From: Flaccisagitta enflata
Taxonomy: Eukaryota > Chaetognatha > Sagittoidea > Aphragmophora
Assembly (NCBI GenBank): GCA_965153355.1
Contig: OZ231128.1
Location: forward strand, 49,476,001 to 49,540,000
Direction: 5' to 3'
Length of the DNA: 64,000 nucleotides
The notes beneath the pieces were generated by a model, which was not told where the DNA came from, made no database searches, and saw only the letters and a program-made list of their open reading frames with translations. Of this stretch, positions 11,724-23,229 are shown piece after piece; the stretch's first letter is position 1; each line of letters starts with the position of its first letter. The translations under genes and the position numbers were made by a program.

Positions 11724-12836
11724 TTTTTTCACACCCCCAAAGTCTCACAAGCGATTACTGTGTATTTTTCACCCAGTACAGCTCCTTACCCGTTAGTTCT
11801 AAGTAAATCAATCCCTGCTGGCCAATCGAGACGCTTGCTCAAATATTCAGTCTGTCAGAGCCTACAGCAAGGAGATGGAATGAATTGGTTCGTCAATCAG
11901 TATAGGGAAGATAAGCCCTTCTCTAAAAATTTAACTGTAATTTGTTTAATGATTCACTAATAGTGAATCCGATGAATCTCAATTGTTTTGGATGCAGTAC
12001 TACCCGAATTGAAAAGAAAGACGCATCTTTGTGTCTTTAACCCAGCCTTATTTATTTAAGACGGTCCACAGCCCGCTCTGGTTAGGCCTGTCTAGACATG
12101 TCTTTCTTTATTTTCCTCCTTTAAAACTAAAACTTTCACTTTCATCTTGTTAAGTTCTCTCTCTTTTACTTTCCTTTTGCATCTGTAACAACTATTGATC
12201 ATTTAAGAAAAACTGACATTCTGAATCAAAACAAATATGTGTCAAAGTATTTTGAGTTACTTGATTGACCTGAAACAATCACTTTTATTTTTTGTAAAAG
12301 ATATCTCAAAGGATAATAAGCACAAACTGCAAGAAGAAAACTAGTGCTTCTGGTTTCTTCAATAAATAAATATTTCTGTTTCTGTGAGAAATTATGATGA
12401 TGCCGTTTAAACACTGTAAAGCATTGTTTCAGGGATCGGACGTTTTCTGCAATGCGTTAAGTTTCTTCTCTGTCTGAACTTTTATCTTTCCTACTTCTAT
12501 TAACCACAGATAGTATTTGATATAACATACGCTTCCTAAACTTTTGTCCGACGAAGTGAATTGAAGTCCAAACGAAATGATTCTAGATTGGCGCCGGATT
12601 TTCTTCGAAGGCGTGTTCGTTAGAACGTAATACAACTGGCACGATAAAGAAATCAATGAATCGACAAACTGTAAAAAGTAAGGCAACCAACCAAAGAAAA
12701 CTTCATTGAAAATGAATGCGATTCGGCGTACAAGTCCGATTTGGTGCATCGTGTTTCCGTTCTAAAGTCCTTGATATCCTCTCTTTGACATTATCATTAA
12801 AGCCTGAATCTGTGCAGTTTCAATCCTTCTTTTTGA
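11724..12836. other. unassigned intergenic stretch
   Basis: Apparently unique AT-rich sequence. Short frames on both strands (for example 12429-12749 minus) carry no recognisable motif. Confidence 0.45.
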
Positions 12837-12943
12837 TTTTTAGAAGCGTCCGTCAGGAACGCATCTCTATAAGAGGGTCTGTCCGTCTGTCCGTCCGCCT
12901 GTCTGTCCGTATGTCCGTCCATCTGTCGGTCCATGTGTCCGTT
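12837..12943 (-). mobile_element. A-element fragment, GATGCG subfamily
   Basis: TTTTTAGAAGCGTCC...GGAACGCATCTCTATAAG, then AGGGTCTGTCCGTC and a TCCG/TCTG tract. The hairpin arms carry one mismatch (AGAAGCG against CGCATCT). The far end is not identifiable. Related copies lie at 26.0 and 33.0 kb. Confidence 0.65.
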
Positions 12944-13376
12944 ACGCTTCATTTACAATCGCAGTTTTGGCAATTTCCAGCCGCGTCGATGTTATGTATC
13001 AAACCAAACACTCTTTGCGATGTTCTAAGGTTGTTTTATCAGTCTGTCCATCCATGTTTCTGTCCTTCCATGTATCTGACCTGTCGAGTGCCAAAGTCAA
13101 TATACGCAGAGATACAGTCAGGCCTTGTGCTCTTTCGCAAACTCGATTTGGTCAGCGATTTGGTCAGCGTTTCGATGTTTCGAAGTCTTAAACCTGATAA
13201 GGAATTTTCTAAAATCTTTCTCACATGGGTGATCAAAATAATGTCATTTTCTTCTCAAAGATAAAAAGGTGGGTCCAGTTTTTTTTTATCAGCTAGAAAA
13301 AATATCAAGCAGCAAAAACCGTAGCCTGCTCGTTGGTAAATGGTCATGAGCAACCCCAAAGCTACGTTGTTTGAAA
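12944..13376. other. unassigned intergenic stretch
   Basis: Follows the A fragment. The phrase GATTTGGTCAGCGATTTGGT is a short local tandem. The 182-codon frame over 12716-13264 is read through repeat DNA and is not supported as a gene. Confidence 0.45.
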
Positions 13377-13597
13377 AACAAGGCCAACACCTCGCGATTG
13401 TCTGTGACTAGAAACGTCCTCTATGTCGCGTGCGGTCGTCAAGACTAAAAGACAAAAAGTTGAAATCTAAAATGAGTCAAAATGACTCGAAACGACGTAA
13501 AACGGCGAAAAAAAGTTAACGGAGACAGACCGACGGATGGACGAACCGTCCGACCGACATGGCGGGTCATAAAGTCGCGTAGAACGCGACTGAAAAA
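13377..13597 (+). mobile_element. A-element, GTCGCG subfamily with AAAAGAC interior
   Basis: Starts AACAAGGCCAACACC and carries TGTCGCGTGC at 13424-13433, then an interior of ACTAAAAGACAAAAAG repeats. A short GGAC tract follows, then the hairpin AGTCGCGTAGAACGCGACT (13573-13591) and GAAAAA. The same interior type occurs at 23.2 and 43.7 kb. Confidence 0.75.
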
Positions 13598-14462
13598 GTA
13601 AAAAGCCGTCAGATCTACATCATTGACAAATGCTCACACGTCTGGCCATAATAAAAGAGAAGCAGAGTGATAGTCCATCTAATCAGGATTTATAGACATT
13701 ATGTTGTGTATGCGACGACCAGTAGTTACAAGCCGTTTCAAAAATTCTTTCATTCTTTGAACCGTAAGACTTCCTTGTATCGCACTTCTGGTGTCTCCGT
13801 TGGTCCTTTACTTTATACGAGTTTGTGAAATAGTTTGGGACTGGAATACATGGCTTGTGTTCAAAGGTTTCGGAATTCCGTGACAGTTTTAGGGAAATTC
13901 AATAAAAACGCTACTTGACAAGAATAAGATATCCTAATTGTTACAGCGGTCGAGCAAAACTTAATCAGTTTTTAGATGATCTATGTTTTGTTTTCCGTTT
14001 GATATTCAACTCCAATATGCAAATTAGCGTTATAAACGACGGTCCGAGGATGAGGATGCCGTTCTTCAATGAAACGATGACATAGCTCTTTCGCGGTGAA
14101 GGGACAGTGAGTGAGAGAGAGCAGACAGGCAGAAAGACAAACAAACAAACAAACAGACAGGTATGATAATATACAGGTTAACGGCTAAACGAAGAGAAAT
14201 ATCTTGACTAAATCTCAAATACAAATGTCAGGAATCTTGTGGAGATCGACATAGGCGGCGGCGGAATCAGACAAACAACCGCACACATGAAAAGAAATTT
14301 CGGCGCACCCCCCCCCCCCCACACACAAGACGGTTATTAGAGAAACGGAAAAAATGGGGGAAAATGGGGTATGTATTGGAAGATAAGGCCAATATCGCGT
14401 ACGGGACATAGATAACTTCAGATGACTTAAATTGAATTTAATTGACTAAATATTACTTGAAT
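13598..14462. other. unassigned intergenic stretch
   Basis: Contains (CAAA)n near 14138 and a C10 run near 14310. No gene recognised. Confidence 0.45.
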
Positions 14463-14514
14463 GACCCACAGACGGACAAAGCGGATTGGTAAGTCGCGTG
14501 CACGCGACTGAAAA
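14463..14514 (+). mobile_element. A-element 3' fragment
   Basis: Only the hairpin end survives: GACGGACAAAGCGG, then AGTCGCGTGCACGCGACT (14492-14509) and GAAAA. Confidence 0.7.
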
Positions 14515-14943
14515 CGGACTTAAAGGTTTCACTCCTTTTGGATAACTATGGGCTGAGTTGTCGCATTGTTCGCGCCATTGAACTTTGAGAATTTCGCTCC
14601 ATATATAGAAGTTGAAACATCATTACCTTAACATACAGTAAGGAGGCCAGAATTTTCCAATGTAAAAAGGATGAAAGCCTTGCAAGCTTTCAATGGTGTT
14701 TACTTCGGATTGTTCACAACAATCCTTTACAAAGGTTACAATCAAAGATCGCCAATGTTCTATGCACTGAGTTCTGCAAAGTCCAACAATTAGACAATCG
14801 CACTGTAATTATGTTTCGATTCAATCACGACAAGATCTCATCCTTAGAGATGTCCAATTCCATTTGTGAACACGTCGAATTCTATTTTTGCAAATTGGCC
14901 TTAGTCGTCTCACTCGATTTGGTATGTCTCCCGTTATTTCTCT

Positions 14944-14945
<2 letters not shown>
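14515..14945. other. unassigned intergenic stretch
   Basis: Nothing recognised. It ends where the GT tract begins. Confidence 0.45.
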
Positions 14946-15233
<288 letters not shown>

Positions 15234-15365
15234 CGCCCTCGTGTCTCCATCTTCAAGTGTCTGGGATTAGAGCTTTAAATGGAGCAATGGACGGTCGTTT
15301 GAGTCTCGAAACTTTATCCGTCCCATCTTCTATCATTCCTAAGCTTCTTTCATTTCTTAGTATCT

Positions 15366-15432
15366 TTTTTAGTCGCATGTTACGCGACTGTACAGCCCCC
15401 TCAGTCGGATGGTCGGTCGGTCCATCCAAAAC
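15366..15432 (-). mobile_element. A-element hairpin-end fragment
   Basis: TTTTTAGTCGCATGTTACGC followed by GACTGTACAGCCCCCTCAGT and a short GGTC tract. The hairpin at 15371-15389 has one mispair. The distal end is lost or unrecognisable. Confidence 0.6.
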
Positions 15433-15527
15433 ACTTCACCTCCCAACCGTCCGCTTTTTTTAAAATTTAATCAGTCCAAATATTCAACAATTCATCTATT
15501 CATCTTTCCATTCATACAATCGTTCTT

Positions 15528-15717
15528 CATTCATTCATTCATTCATTCATTCATTCATTTATTTATTCATTCATTCATTCATTAATTCCTTCATTCATTC
15601 ATTCTCATTCATTCATTCATTCATTCATTCATTCATTCATTCATTTATTCATTCATTCATTCATTCATTCATTCATTCATTCATTCATTCATTCATTCAT
15701 TCATTCATTCCTTTCTA
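15528..15717. repeat. (ATTC)n microsatellite
   Basis: About 190 bp of ATTC with a few TTTA and CTC variants. It continues beyond the inserted element at 15728-16020. Confidence 0.95.
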
Positions 15718-15727
15718 TGGATTCATT

Positions 15728-16020
15728 CAGGGGTGTATATTCTTGAGTCGCTTTTGATTTTTTCCCCCCCCTGCCTTTGATTTTCTTCCCCGCGACGCGT
15801 CGCGTCGCATTTTTATATCCATGATTTTCTTCCCCACATAGCAATAAAACTATGTAGTAAAGGTTTGAATAGTGTTAAATTATGTTCTACTAATTGAGTT
15901 TTATGATTTGGTACTGTAAAAAGTTATATTTTCCCCAAATTTCCTTTTTTTCTCTTTTTCCCCCCTTAGATTTCCTTCCCCATCTCCAGGGGGGGGGAAA
16001 CTCAAGAATATACAGGCCTG
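15728..16020. mobile_element. hAT-like MITE inside the ATTC array
   Basis: Left end CAGGGGTGTATATTCTTGAG; the right end in reverse complement reads CAGGCCTGTATATTCTTGAG. GATTCATT flanks both sides (15720-15727 and 16021-16028), an 8-bp duplication of the hAT type. CAGGG starts are typical of hAT ends. The interior has TTTCTTCCCC repeats, C and G runs, and no transposase frame. Confidence 0.7.
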
Positions 16021-16028
16021 GATTCATT

Positions 16029-16699
16029 CCTTTATTCATTGAAACATGGAAATGTGTTTCCATAGCAACTGACGAAATTTCAGCATTCAATTCACCATTG
16101 CATTGCCTCATTCATTTACGAGCATTAGATGGGAAGTATCATGAAAGCGCATGTAACTGACCAATATTTTCAATGTTCATCGCCAAAATTCCTCACTATG
16201 ATTTCCCCGAATCGTGAACAAGTCATCCATCTGTGAAACAGTGCCTAATGACCAGATAGGAAACGGTTAGATTGAGAAATAACGATCTCTTTTCCTTACT
16301 CTTCCACTTCTAACACGGTAAATTGGAATTGATAGAATCTTGCCTCATGAATTTCATTTTTTTTTTTTTTAATTTAATCATCATTTTCTATTTTTATTTC
16401 TATTTCTATTTTAATTTTTGTATTTTGTATGTAAACTTTTATTTTTTCCCCTTTTCTTAAGGTAGTATCAAATCTCAGCCCCCTCCTCCTCCCCCCCTCA
16501 CTTCCTCATGAATTCCATGATTATACATTGACTTTATTATTCCATATAGCTGACTCAAAGATGTCATTCATCCCATAAAAGGGCCCATGCGCGCGCACCA
16601 TGCGCCTGTCTTTTCCCTGATTGCGTTGAATTGGTTCGCAGTTCCTTTCACTCATCGGAAGGATGATGGTTTAGGCAAAAGGGAAGAGGAAGGAATAAC
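16029..16699. other. unassigned stretch with T-rich low complexity
   Basis: 16350-16500 is T-rich and pyrimidine-rich on the plus strand. GCGCGCACCATGCGC near 16592 is a small inverted repeat. No gene seen. Confidence 0.45.
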
Positions 16700-16850
16700 G
16701 GATAAACAGATGGATGGACCAATGGATGGGCAGGCAGCTGTAGCGGTAGAGGCACAAGACGTCTGAACAGATCAATGGTTGAATTACTTTGTAGAAAAAA
16801 GGACGGATGGACGGACGGACGGACAGATTCATGGATGGATCGATGGACCT
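16700..16850. repeat. diverged GGAT/GGAC tetranucleotide tract
   Basis: ATGGATGGACC and GGACGGATGGACGGAC runs, split by about 60 bp. The composition matches the tract inside A-elements, but no A hairpin is next to it. Confidence 0.7.
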
Positions 16851-17126
16851 GTTGCACTTATTTTTTGACGCACGTGAAAGGCTGGAAGCCTGTTCTCATC
16901 AACCCTGTTCTCCTCAATCGACGGTTGGGGGCTTGTTGGGGTCGCCGCCCAATTAAAAGCGGAAGAGAAGATTGGAGGCATCTGAGTTGAAACGACCAGA
17001 GACTGATGAGATGGAAAATGTGGGTCTTAGTGGAACAGTTTGATCACTTCCCAAAAAGGCTCAAGATCGGACACGCATGTCGGTCCGTTGCCTAAACGAC
17101 GTTTCGAAGTCCGCAAAAAAAGTGTA

Positions 17127-17650
<524 letters not shown>

Positions 17651-17834
17651 GCAACGAAGAAAATTTCCCCCTTTTACTCCATTCCGGCGTGTTTTTATGA
17701 CGGGTTTTGAAAGAGAAAGATTGGAATTGATGTGACCGGCCAAAAGGTCTTTTATGTTCGAAATCATTGAGTGGAAACAGAAATGAACGAATCGATGAAT
17801 GAAACTGACAATAAATGAATTGGCACAGACGTTT

Positions 17835-18180
17835 TAGGAATGAATGAATGAATTAATGAATGAATGAATGAATGAAAGAATGAATGAATGAATGAATGAA
17901 TGAATGAATGAATGAATGAAGGAAGGAAAGAATGAATGAATGAATGAATGAATGAATGAATGAATGAATGAATGAATGAATGAATGAATGAATGAATGAA
18001 TAGAATGAATGAATATATGAAAAAATGAATAAATGAATAGATGAATAAATGAATGAATGAATGAATGAATGAATGAATTAATAAATGAATGAATGAATGA
18101 ATGAATGAATGAATGAATAAATGAATGAATGAATGAATGAATGAATGAATGAATGAATGAATGAATGTATCAATGAATGC
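17835..18180. repeat. (GAAT)n microsatellite
   Basis: About 340 bp of GAAT with sparse variants (GGAAGGAAAG, AATAAATG). It is the reverse complement of the ATTC array at 15.5 kb. Confidence 0.96.
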
Positions 18181-18690
18181 ATAAATGAAGCGAAGGGCAT
18201 GTTTGATGACAGCAATAATTTTTCTCGGAAAAAAAAACTTTTACTAAATACCAATCTATTCGATTTCCATAAAAACTCCTAAGCATTGCCACCCATGCAG
18301 GGCTGTTATATACATGTTGACGAATGTAACCAGGCAAAAAACAAAAAATTCTGTTGGGATTTTTACGAGAAAATGCCGTTAAATGCCGTAAAAAGCCATA
18401 AAGTGCCAGAAAATAGGTATTAGGGCCTAGGACACTCACATTTATAAGTTTCAAATCGTAGAACAGATAATTAATCTCAATCAAATGCCGTAAAAGATCG
18501 TAAAGAAAGCATTTTTGGCATTTTTTGGGGCAAATTTATGAGTTACTGTCAACCTTTGCATTTCTTTAAGTCAAGCTGTATTTTTCTGATTTCATGAATG
18601 TTCTAAAGAACACAGGCTGTTCATGGCAGAATATTTGCTTAAAACACCACTTCACTCATCATATATTGTTTAGACAATGACGAAATCATG
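18181..18690. other. unassigned stretch with AAATGCCGTAAAA phrases
   Basis: Near 18370-18510 the phrase AAATGCCGTAAAA and close variants recur four times. A similar phrase recurs at 20152-20170. No gene seen. Confidence 0.45.
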
Positions 18691-19958
18691 TATTCCGTTG
18701 GCGTTATTATGGCATTATCGTCCCAAATAGGGGAACGACGTATCAAAACTCCTAGTATGCAGCAGTTTCAAAACGTCCAAAAAACCATTTATGCATACAA
18801 CAACGTTCTTTTGTGGTTGTAATCTGGGGTTTCAAAATGCAGGCATAGTTGCCGTTTTGAAACCGCGTTTTTTGGGAGTATCAAAACTGGATAAAAAGGG
18901 CTTTTGAAAACATGACTAAAATAACATTTCTTTCTCACTTCTAGCCAGTTTTTTTTTCCGTTTTAAAACTGAAGAAATGAGCTTCTTCAAACAGTGGCAG
19001 TGACAGTGGCAGTAAAATTATGAATTATGAAATCGCCGTTCCCATAAGCAATTTTTTTGCAGTTTTGAAACTGTAAAAAAGTTGCTTATAAAAACGTCTC
19101 ATAAATTCTGTTTTTTTGCAGTTTCAAAACTTCAATTTTTTTGCTGTTTCAAAACTTTAAAAAATGAGCTTTTTGTAACGTCCTTCAAAGTAGTAAAACA
19201 TTACACATTAGCAAATTTACATAAAATACAAGTGACATGGAGTCACAGTTCAACAACAATAGACGGCAAGCATTTGATGACAACACATAGTGTTTCACCC
19301 CATTTTTAGTCGCGTGCTACAAGACTCTACACCCTGCTTTGTCCATATGTATGAAAGCATAAGTCATCAATCCCTTTGGGGCCACTGGCGAAAAGGATGT
19401 CTTTCAGATTCAGTTTTAGAGAAAACCAAGAGTGGCGCGCATATAAGCCAGTCAGTGAGGGCTAACAGGGCCCTCTTCCATTTATTTCAGTTTGGGTAAA
19501 GTTAGGGAAATTGTTCCACCTAGCATATAACCATTTTTCAATTTCTAAACACATTTTTTCTTAGTTTCAACACTTCAATTTTTTGCGTTTTCAAAACGGT
19601 AAAAAAGGTGATAAGATTACAAAGATATATAGATTTTTTCCCTTTCTGGCTGTAACTTTAGCACTGTTTTCAAGCGTTTTGAAACGCAAAAATCTCATGG
19701 TTTTAAAACTTAAGAATTGCAAAGTTTTGAAACGGCAACTATGCCTGAAAATTTGTTTCAAAAATTGCGCATACTTGTGGTATTGAAACAACAATATTAG
19801 ATCGTTTTAAAACTGCATAAGAACGCCCGTTTCAAAACGGCTTTTTTTAGCATTTTTGTGACAAAAATTCATAATTTTTGTTACAAAAATCCACTTTTTT
19901 GCATTTTTGAAACGATTTTTGGCGGTTTGATACGTTATAAAGGAACGCCACGGAATAT
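18691..19958. repeat. 1.27 kb inverted repeat rich in GTTTCAAAAC
   Basis: Left end TATTCCGTTGGCGTT with ACGTATCAAAACTCC; the right end in reverse complement reads GATATTCCGTGGCGTT with ACGTATCAAACCGCC. Inner arms also match (GGCATAGTTGCCGTTTTGAA at 18842 against TTCAAAACGG-type and GGCAACTATGCC at 19733). The interior is full of GTTTTGAAAC/GTTTCAAAAC motifs. It is a diverged foldback with an A/B fragment lodged in it. Confidence 0.7.
19304..19398. mobile_element. A/B chimera fragment
   Basis: TTTTTAGTCGCGTGCTACAA, then GACTCTACACCCTGCTTTGT, is an A-element hairpin end. At GTCC (about 19342) it switches directly to ATATGTATGAAAGCATAAGT, then CAATCCCTTTGGGGCC, the right module of an alpha B-element. 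Confidence 0.75.
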
Positions 19959-20897
19959 CTCGACGAAATAGCCCTAGAATGTATATATGCAAATACTCAG
20001 GTTAGCCTATCCCCACTTGATATCATTTTTGATCATTTTGTTGTGTTAAACTAGCTCAAAAACAGCGGCTGTAGCCCAACAGTGTTGATCTAGCACAGTG
20101 ACACATATGTGCAGAGACTGAAGTAAAGACGTCACCATTAGACATAATTTCATGCCGTAATTTGCCGTTAAAAATCCATTTTTGACCGTTTTTTCGATGA
20201 AAGATTTTTGAGAAGTTTCAGTGATTGACTTTCTTTTTTTATTCTTAAAATCAAAACCATAAAAGCAGTCTACCAAGAAATTGAGAGCGATAACCCAAGA
20301 TAATAGTAGATCAAATTTCATATTCCACGTTTTCCCACTCCACCGTGTCGTAACATACACTTTTTTACTTTATAAGAGCCATCATAATTTGAACTCGGCC
20401 TGGATTCTCCTAATTTTTTTGCCATGTTGAAGCTTAAATTCTCTTAAACTGTTTCTAGTCTTCTAATTTATGAAATATGCAAAAAAATATATAAACGCAT
20501 TATTTAGTGATATTCTATGTATCTTTAGTGAAAAACTTTCTCATTACTATTTAACTATGAATATCTTCCTTAATCTGACAGGCTAAACTAAGAGAGAAGA
20601 ATTCCTTTTCACAAAAACTATCAATTTTTCTGAAAAATTTCTATGATTGTCATTGATTTCATTTAGATTCTCAAAAGGGTTTTCTTAAAAAATTTTCAAA
20701 ATAGAATCACAGCTTAGGCATTCTCTTATCTTTTGCTTAAAATTTTAGCAAATCTCAGGTTCATGTCTCTTATAAAAAAAGTATCTTATGAAATATAATA
20801 AGTGTATTGCAGCGAAGCTATAGTTGAGTATGATGTAATAACAATATATTCATGTGCACGAAAACGAGAACTTCCCGACAACATTATTCCTAAATGT
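19959..20897. other. unassigned AT-rich stretch
   Basis: AT-rich, with frequent A and T runs and no repeat family or frame of interest. Confidence 0.45.
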
Positions 20898-21116
20898 AAC
20901 AAGGCCGAATACACGGCTACCCCAGTCGCGTGCGGGTGGGCAGGGGCTGTATTTGAGGTCACTCAATCATTTGGGCAGGTGCAGTGAGGCCAAAGACTGC
21001 AAAAATATAAAAAAAAGTAAAGTGTGACGGACGGACCAACGTACGGACGGACGGACGGACCGACCGACGGACCGACAAAGCGGGTTCTAGAGTCGCGTAG
21101 CATGCGACTAAAAATC
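20898..21116 (+). mobile_element. A-element, GTCGCG subfamily, complete
   Basis: AACAAGGCCGAATACACGGC start and AGTCGCGTGC at 20924-20933, then GGGTGGGCAGGGGC. Next come AGTAAAGTGTGACGGACGGA and a GGAC/GACC tract, then CAAAGCGGGTTCTAG. The hairpin AGTCGCGTAGCATGCGACT lies at 21091-21109, then AAAAA. It is close to the copies at 107 and 29392 and serves as my reference copy. Confidence 0.85.
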
Positions 21117-21210
21117 TGCGAAACATTGTTGATTCAGAAACGTTTTCCATCTGATACAGATAGATACATTGCCAGCTTCAAATAGAAATAAAATCAATTC
21201 AATAAGTTAT

Positions 21211-21459
21211 TGGGCGCGTTTCTAGTCAGAGACAAACGCGTTTTGAACGGGCCACTCAGTCGCTCGCTACGTTTTTTCGCTCGCACCGCTCACTCGCTCT
21301 GCAGCGCTCCGATTTGCTGTGCTCGCTCTGTTCACGGGATCGCTCACTCACTTTGGTCACTCCCTCATGGGACGGTTGAAATTCATGGATTAGTGTTCAC
21401 GATGTAAATGCGCTCAATGGGAACAAACACTTTTTTTGTTCTCACAAGAAACACACCCA
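21211..21459. mobile_element. MITE with GGGCGYGTTTCTAG ends, copy 1
   Basis: Left TGGGCGCGTTTCTAGTC, then ACAAACGCGTTTTGA; the right end is its inverse (GAACAAACAC, then AGAAACACACCCA). The interior is rich in CGCTCGC and CACTCGCTC. The copy at 42636-42895 shares order and sequence throughout. No long duplication flanks this copy. Confidence 0.7.
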
Positions 21460-21497
21460 TTAAAGTGAGGAAGCAATTCCAGAACTAACGCAAATAA

Positions 21498-21780
21498 GAC
21501 AAGGCCGTATACATGGTACTCGCTTGCGGGTGGGCAGGGGTAGTAATGCGGGTAGGCAGGGGCAGTATTAAGGTGGGCGGGGGCTCCCAGGTGGTTGGGC
21601 AGAGGCCGTAATGCTCAGAAACTATCATTTCAGCCGAAAACGCGGGACGGCCTATGCCCAATCACATTACACGTCTGCATTTCCAACATTTTGCGTGACG
21701 GACATTCGGACCCTCCTTCCCTCATACCCAGTCACCCATGGACACTCCCTCTCATAGTCGCTAAGCAAGCGACTAAAAAT
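21498..21780 (+). mobile_element. A-element, GTCGCT subfamily
   Basis: AGACAAGGCCGTATACATGG start, then ACTCGCTTGC (21518-21527) and several GGTGGGCAGGGG phrases. The interior lacks the tetranucleotide tract. The hairpin AGTCGCTAAGCAAGCGACT lies at 21756-21774, then AAAAAT. The left 10-mer matches the hairpin's AGTCGCTTGC at 9 of 10 positions. Confidence 0.7.
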
Positions 21781-21920
21781 GAAATTACGATTCAAAACAC
21801 ATGTCAATTTATTCGCGATGAAACAGACTAAAGAATGGAGAGAACCGCGTTTATTCGATTCGTCTAGAATCCGATACGAGGAACCCTAAGGTACGAACCA
21901 GTCGCCCAAGGGCAATATGT

Positions 21921-22623
21921 GGTCAGCGATACCCGTTGCCCTGCTTCGTATGTTGGTGATTGTAGGTGATGGGTAGCAGGGCAGCGGCCCCGAAGGGGAC
22001 GATGTCCTGTAGAACACAGGGGACTTTCGTTCGTCCATCCGTCCGTCCGTCCGTGCGGGCTTCGAGAATGGGATTTGAGCCTGAAGGCTGGGATTTGAGC
22101 CTCAAGGCTGGGATTTGAGCCTTGAGGCTGAGATTTGAGCCTCGAGGCTGGGATTTAAGCCTCGAGGCTGGAATTTGAGCGTTAAGGCTGGGATTTGAGC
22201 CTGGTGGCTGTGATTTGAGCCTGGAGGCTGGGATTTGAGCCTGGAGGCTGTGATTTGAGCCTCGAGGCTGTGATTTGAGCCTCGAGCCTGGGATTAGAGC
22301 CTCGAGGCTGGGATTAGATCCTCGAGGCTGGGATTTGAGCCTCAAGGCTGGGATTTGAGCCTCAAGGCTGGGATTTGAGCCTCAAGGCTGGGATTTGAGC
22401 CTCCAGGCTGGGATTTGAGCCTCAAGGCTGGGATTTGAGCCTCAAGGCTGGGATTTGAGCCTTGAGGATGGGATTGGAGCCTTGAGGGTGGGATTTGGGC
22501 TTTGAGGCCGGGATTTGAGCCTCGAGGCGGGGGGGGGGGGGGACGGACGCACGCACGCATGGACGAACGAACGAAAGTCCCCCTGTGTTCTACAGGACAT
22601 CGTCCCCTTCGGGGCCGCTGCCC
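21921..22623 (+). mobile_element. B-element, beta subtype, long 20-bp array
   Basis: Head GGTCAGCGATACCCGTTGCC, then GCAGGGC. Left module from 21979: GCGGCCCCGAAGGGGACG with CCTGTAGAACACAGG, then TTCGTCCATCCG. Interior: about 23 units of CTCGAGGCTGGGATTTGAGC at exact 20-bp spacing (about 22060-22525). Then a G run, GGACGCACGCACG and the inverse module to 22623. The 140-codon and 108-codon minus frames are array artefacts. Confidence 0.9.
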
Positions 22624-23182
22624 AAAAAGTATAGACTCGTGAATAAACAAAATGGTTGTGGCAAACACTGCACGCTTTACCGCCTTGATAAATTATGTAG
22701 CTGTGGTTGACTGGTTGGTGGACGTATGAACAGATGGACGGACAGATTAACTGCTAAAGATGGAGTATTTTGCAAATGGACGGGAAACTGACAGACCGTC
22801 AGTCAATTCGCTGTGCTGATGATTTAGGATAATGAATTCTTTTTTGATATCCTTAATAAAGTCGAGGATGATTTGATTAAATCCAAAAATTAGAAAAGTG
22901 CCTCGTTTTTATTTGATGTCGATACGATCTTGACTTTTTTGCTGTGGTTGTCTCGCGTATATAAAAAGTTTGAATTTGTTTGTCTCCGTCGATCTCTATG
23001 CTCACGAATTAAAAAAACATATATAGTCAATGATTATTTGGAAGTTCTAAAAGTAGACCTTTTTTCCAAATTCGCCGGTTGCACTGTTTTCGTTTTTTCT
23101 TTTTCTTTTTTTTTTCTGTTTCCATTTGGAATATTGATCTAATTTGTTGTTCTTTAACATCACGATTTTATTCCTGAAAAGC
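22624..23182. other. unassigned stretch
   Basis: Includes a short GATGGACGGACAG tract near 22733. No gene or repeat family otherwise. Confidence 0.45.
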
Positions 23183-23207
23183 AAAAAAAAAAAAAAAAAA
23201 AAAAAAA
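23183..23207. repeat. poly-A tract (25 A)
   Basis: Uninterrupted A run shortly before an A-element. Confidence 0.9.
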
Positions 23208-23229
23208 TTACAGAGGGAAATGTCATAGG

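Noticed and set aside
22055-22530. CRISPR-like regular array
   Set aside because: Units are contiguous 20-mers without spacers, inside the inverted modules of a B-element in eukaryotic DNA.
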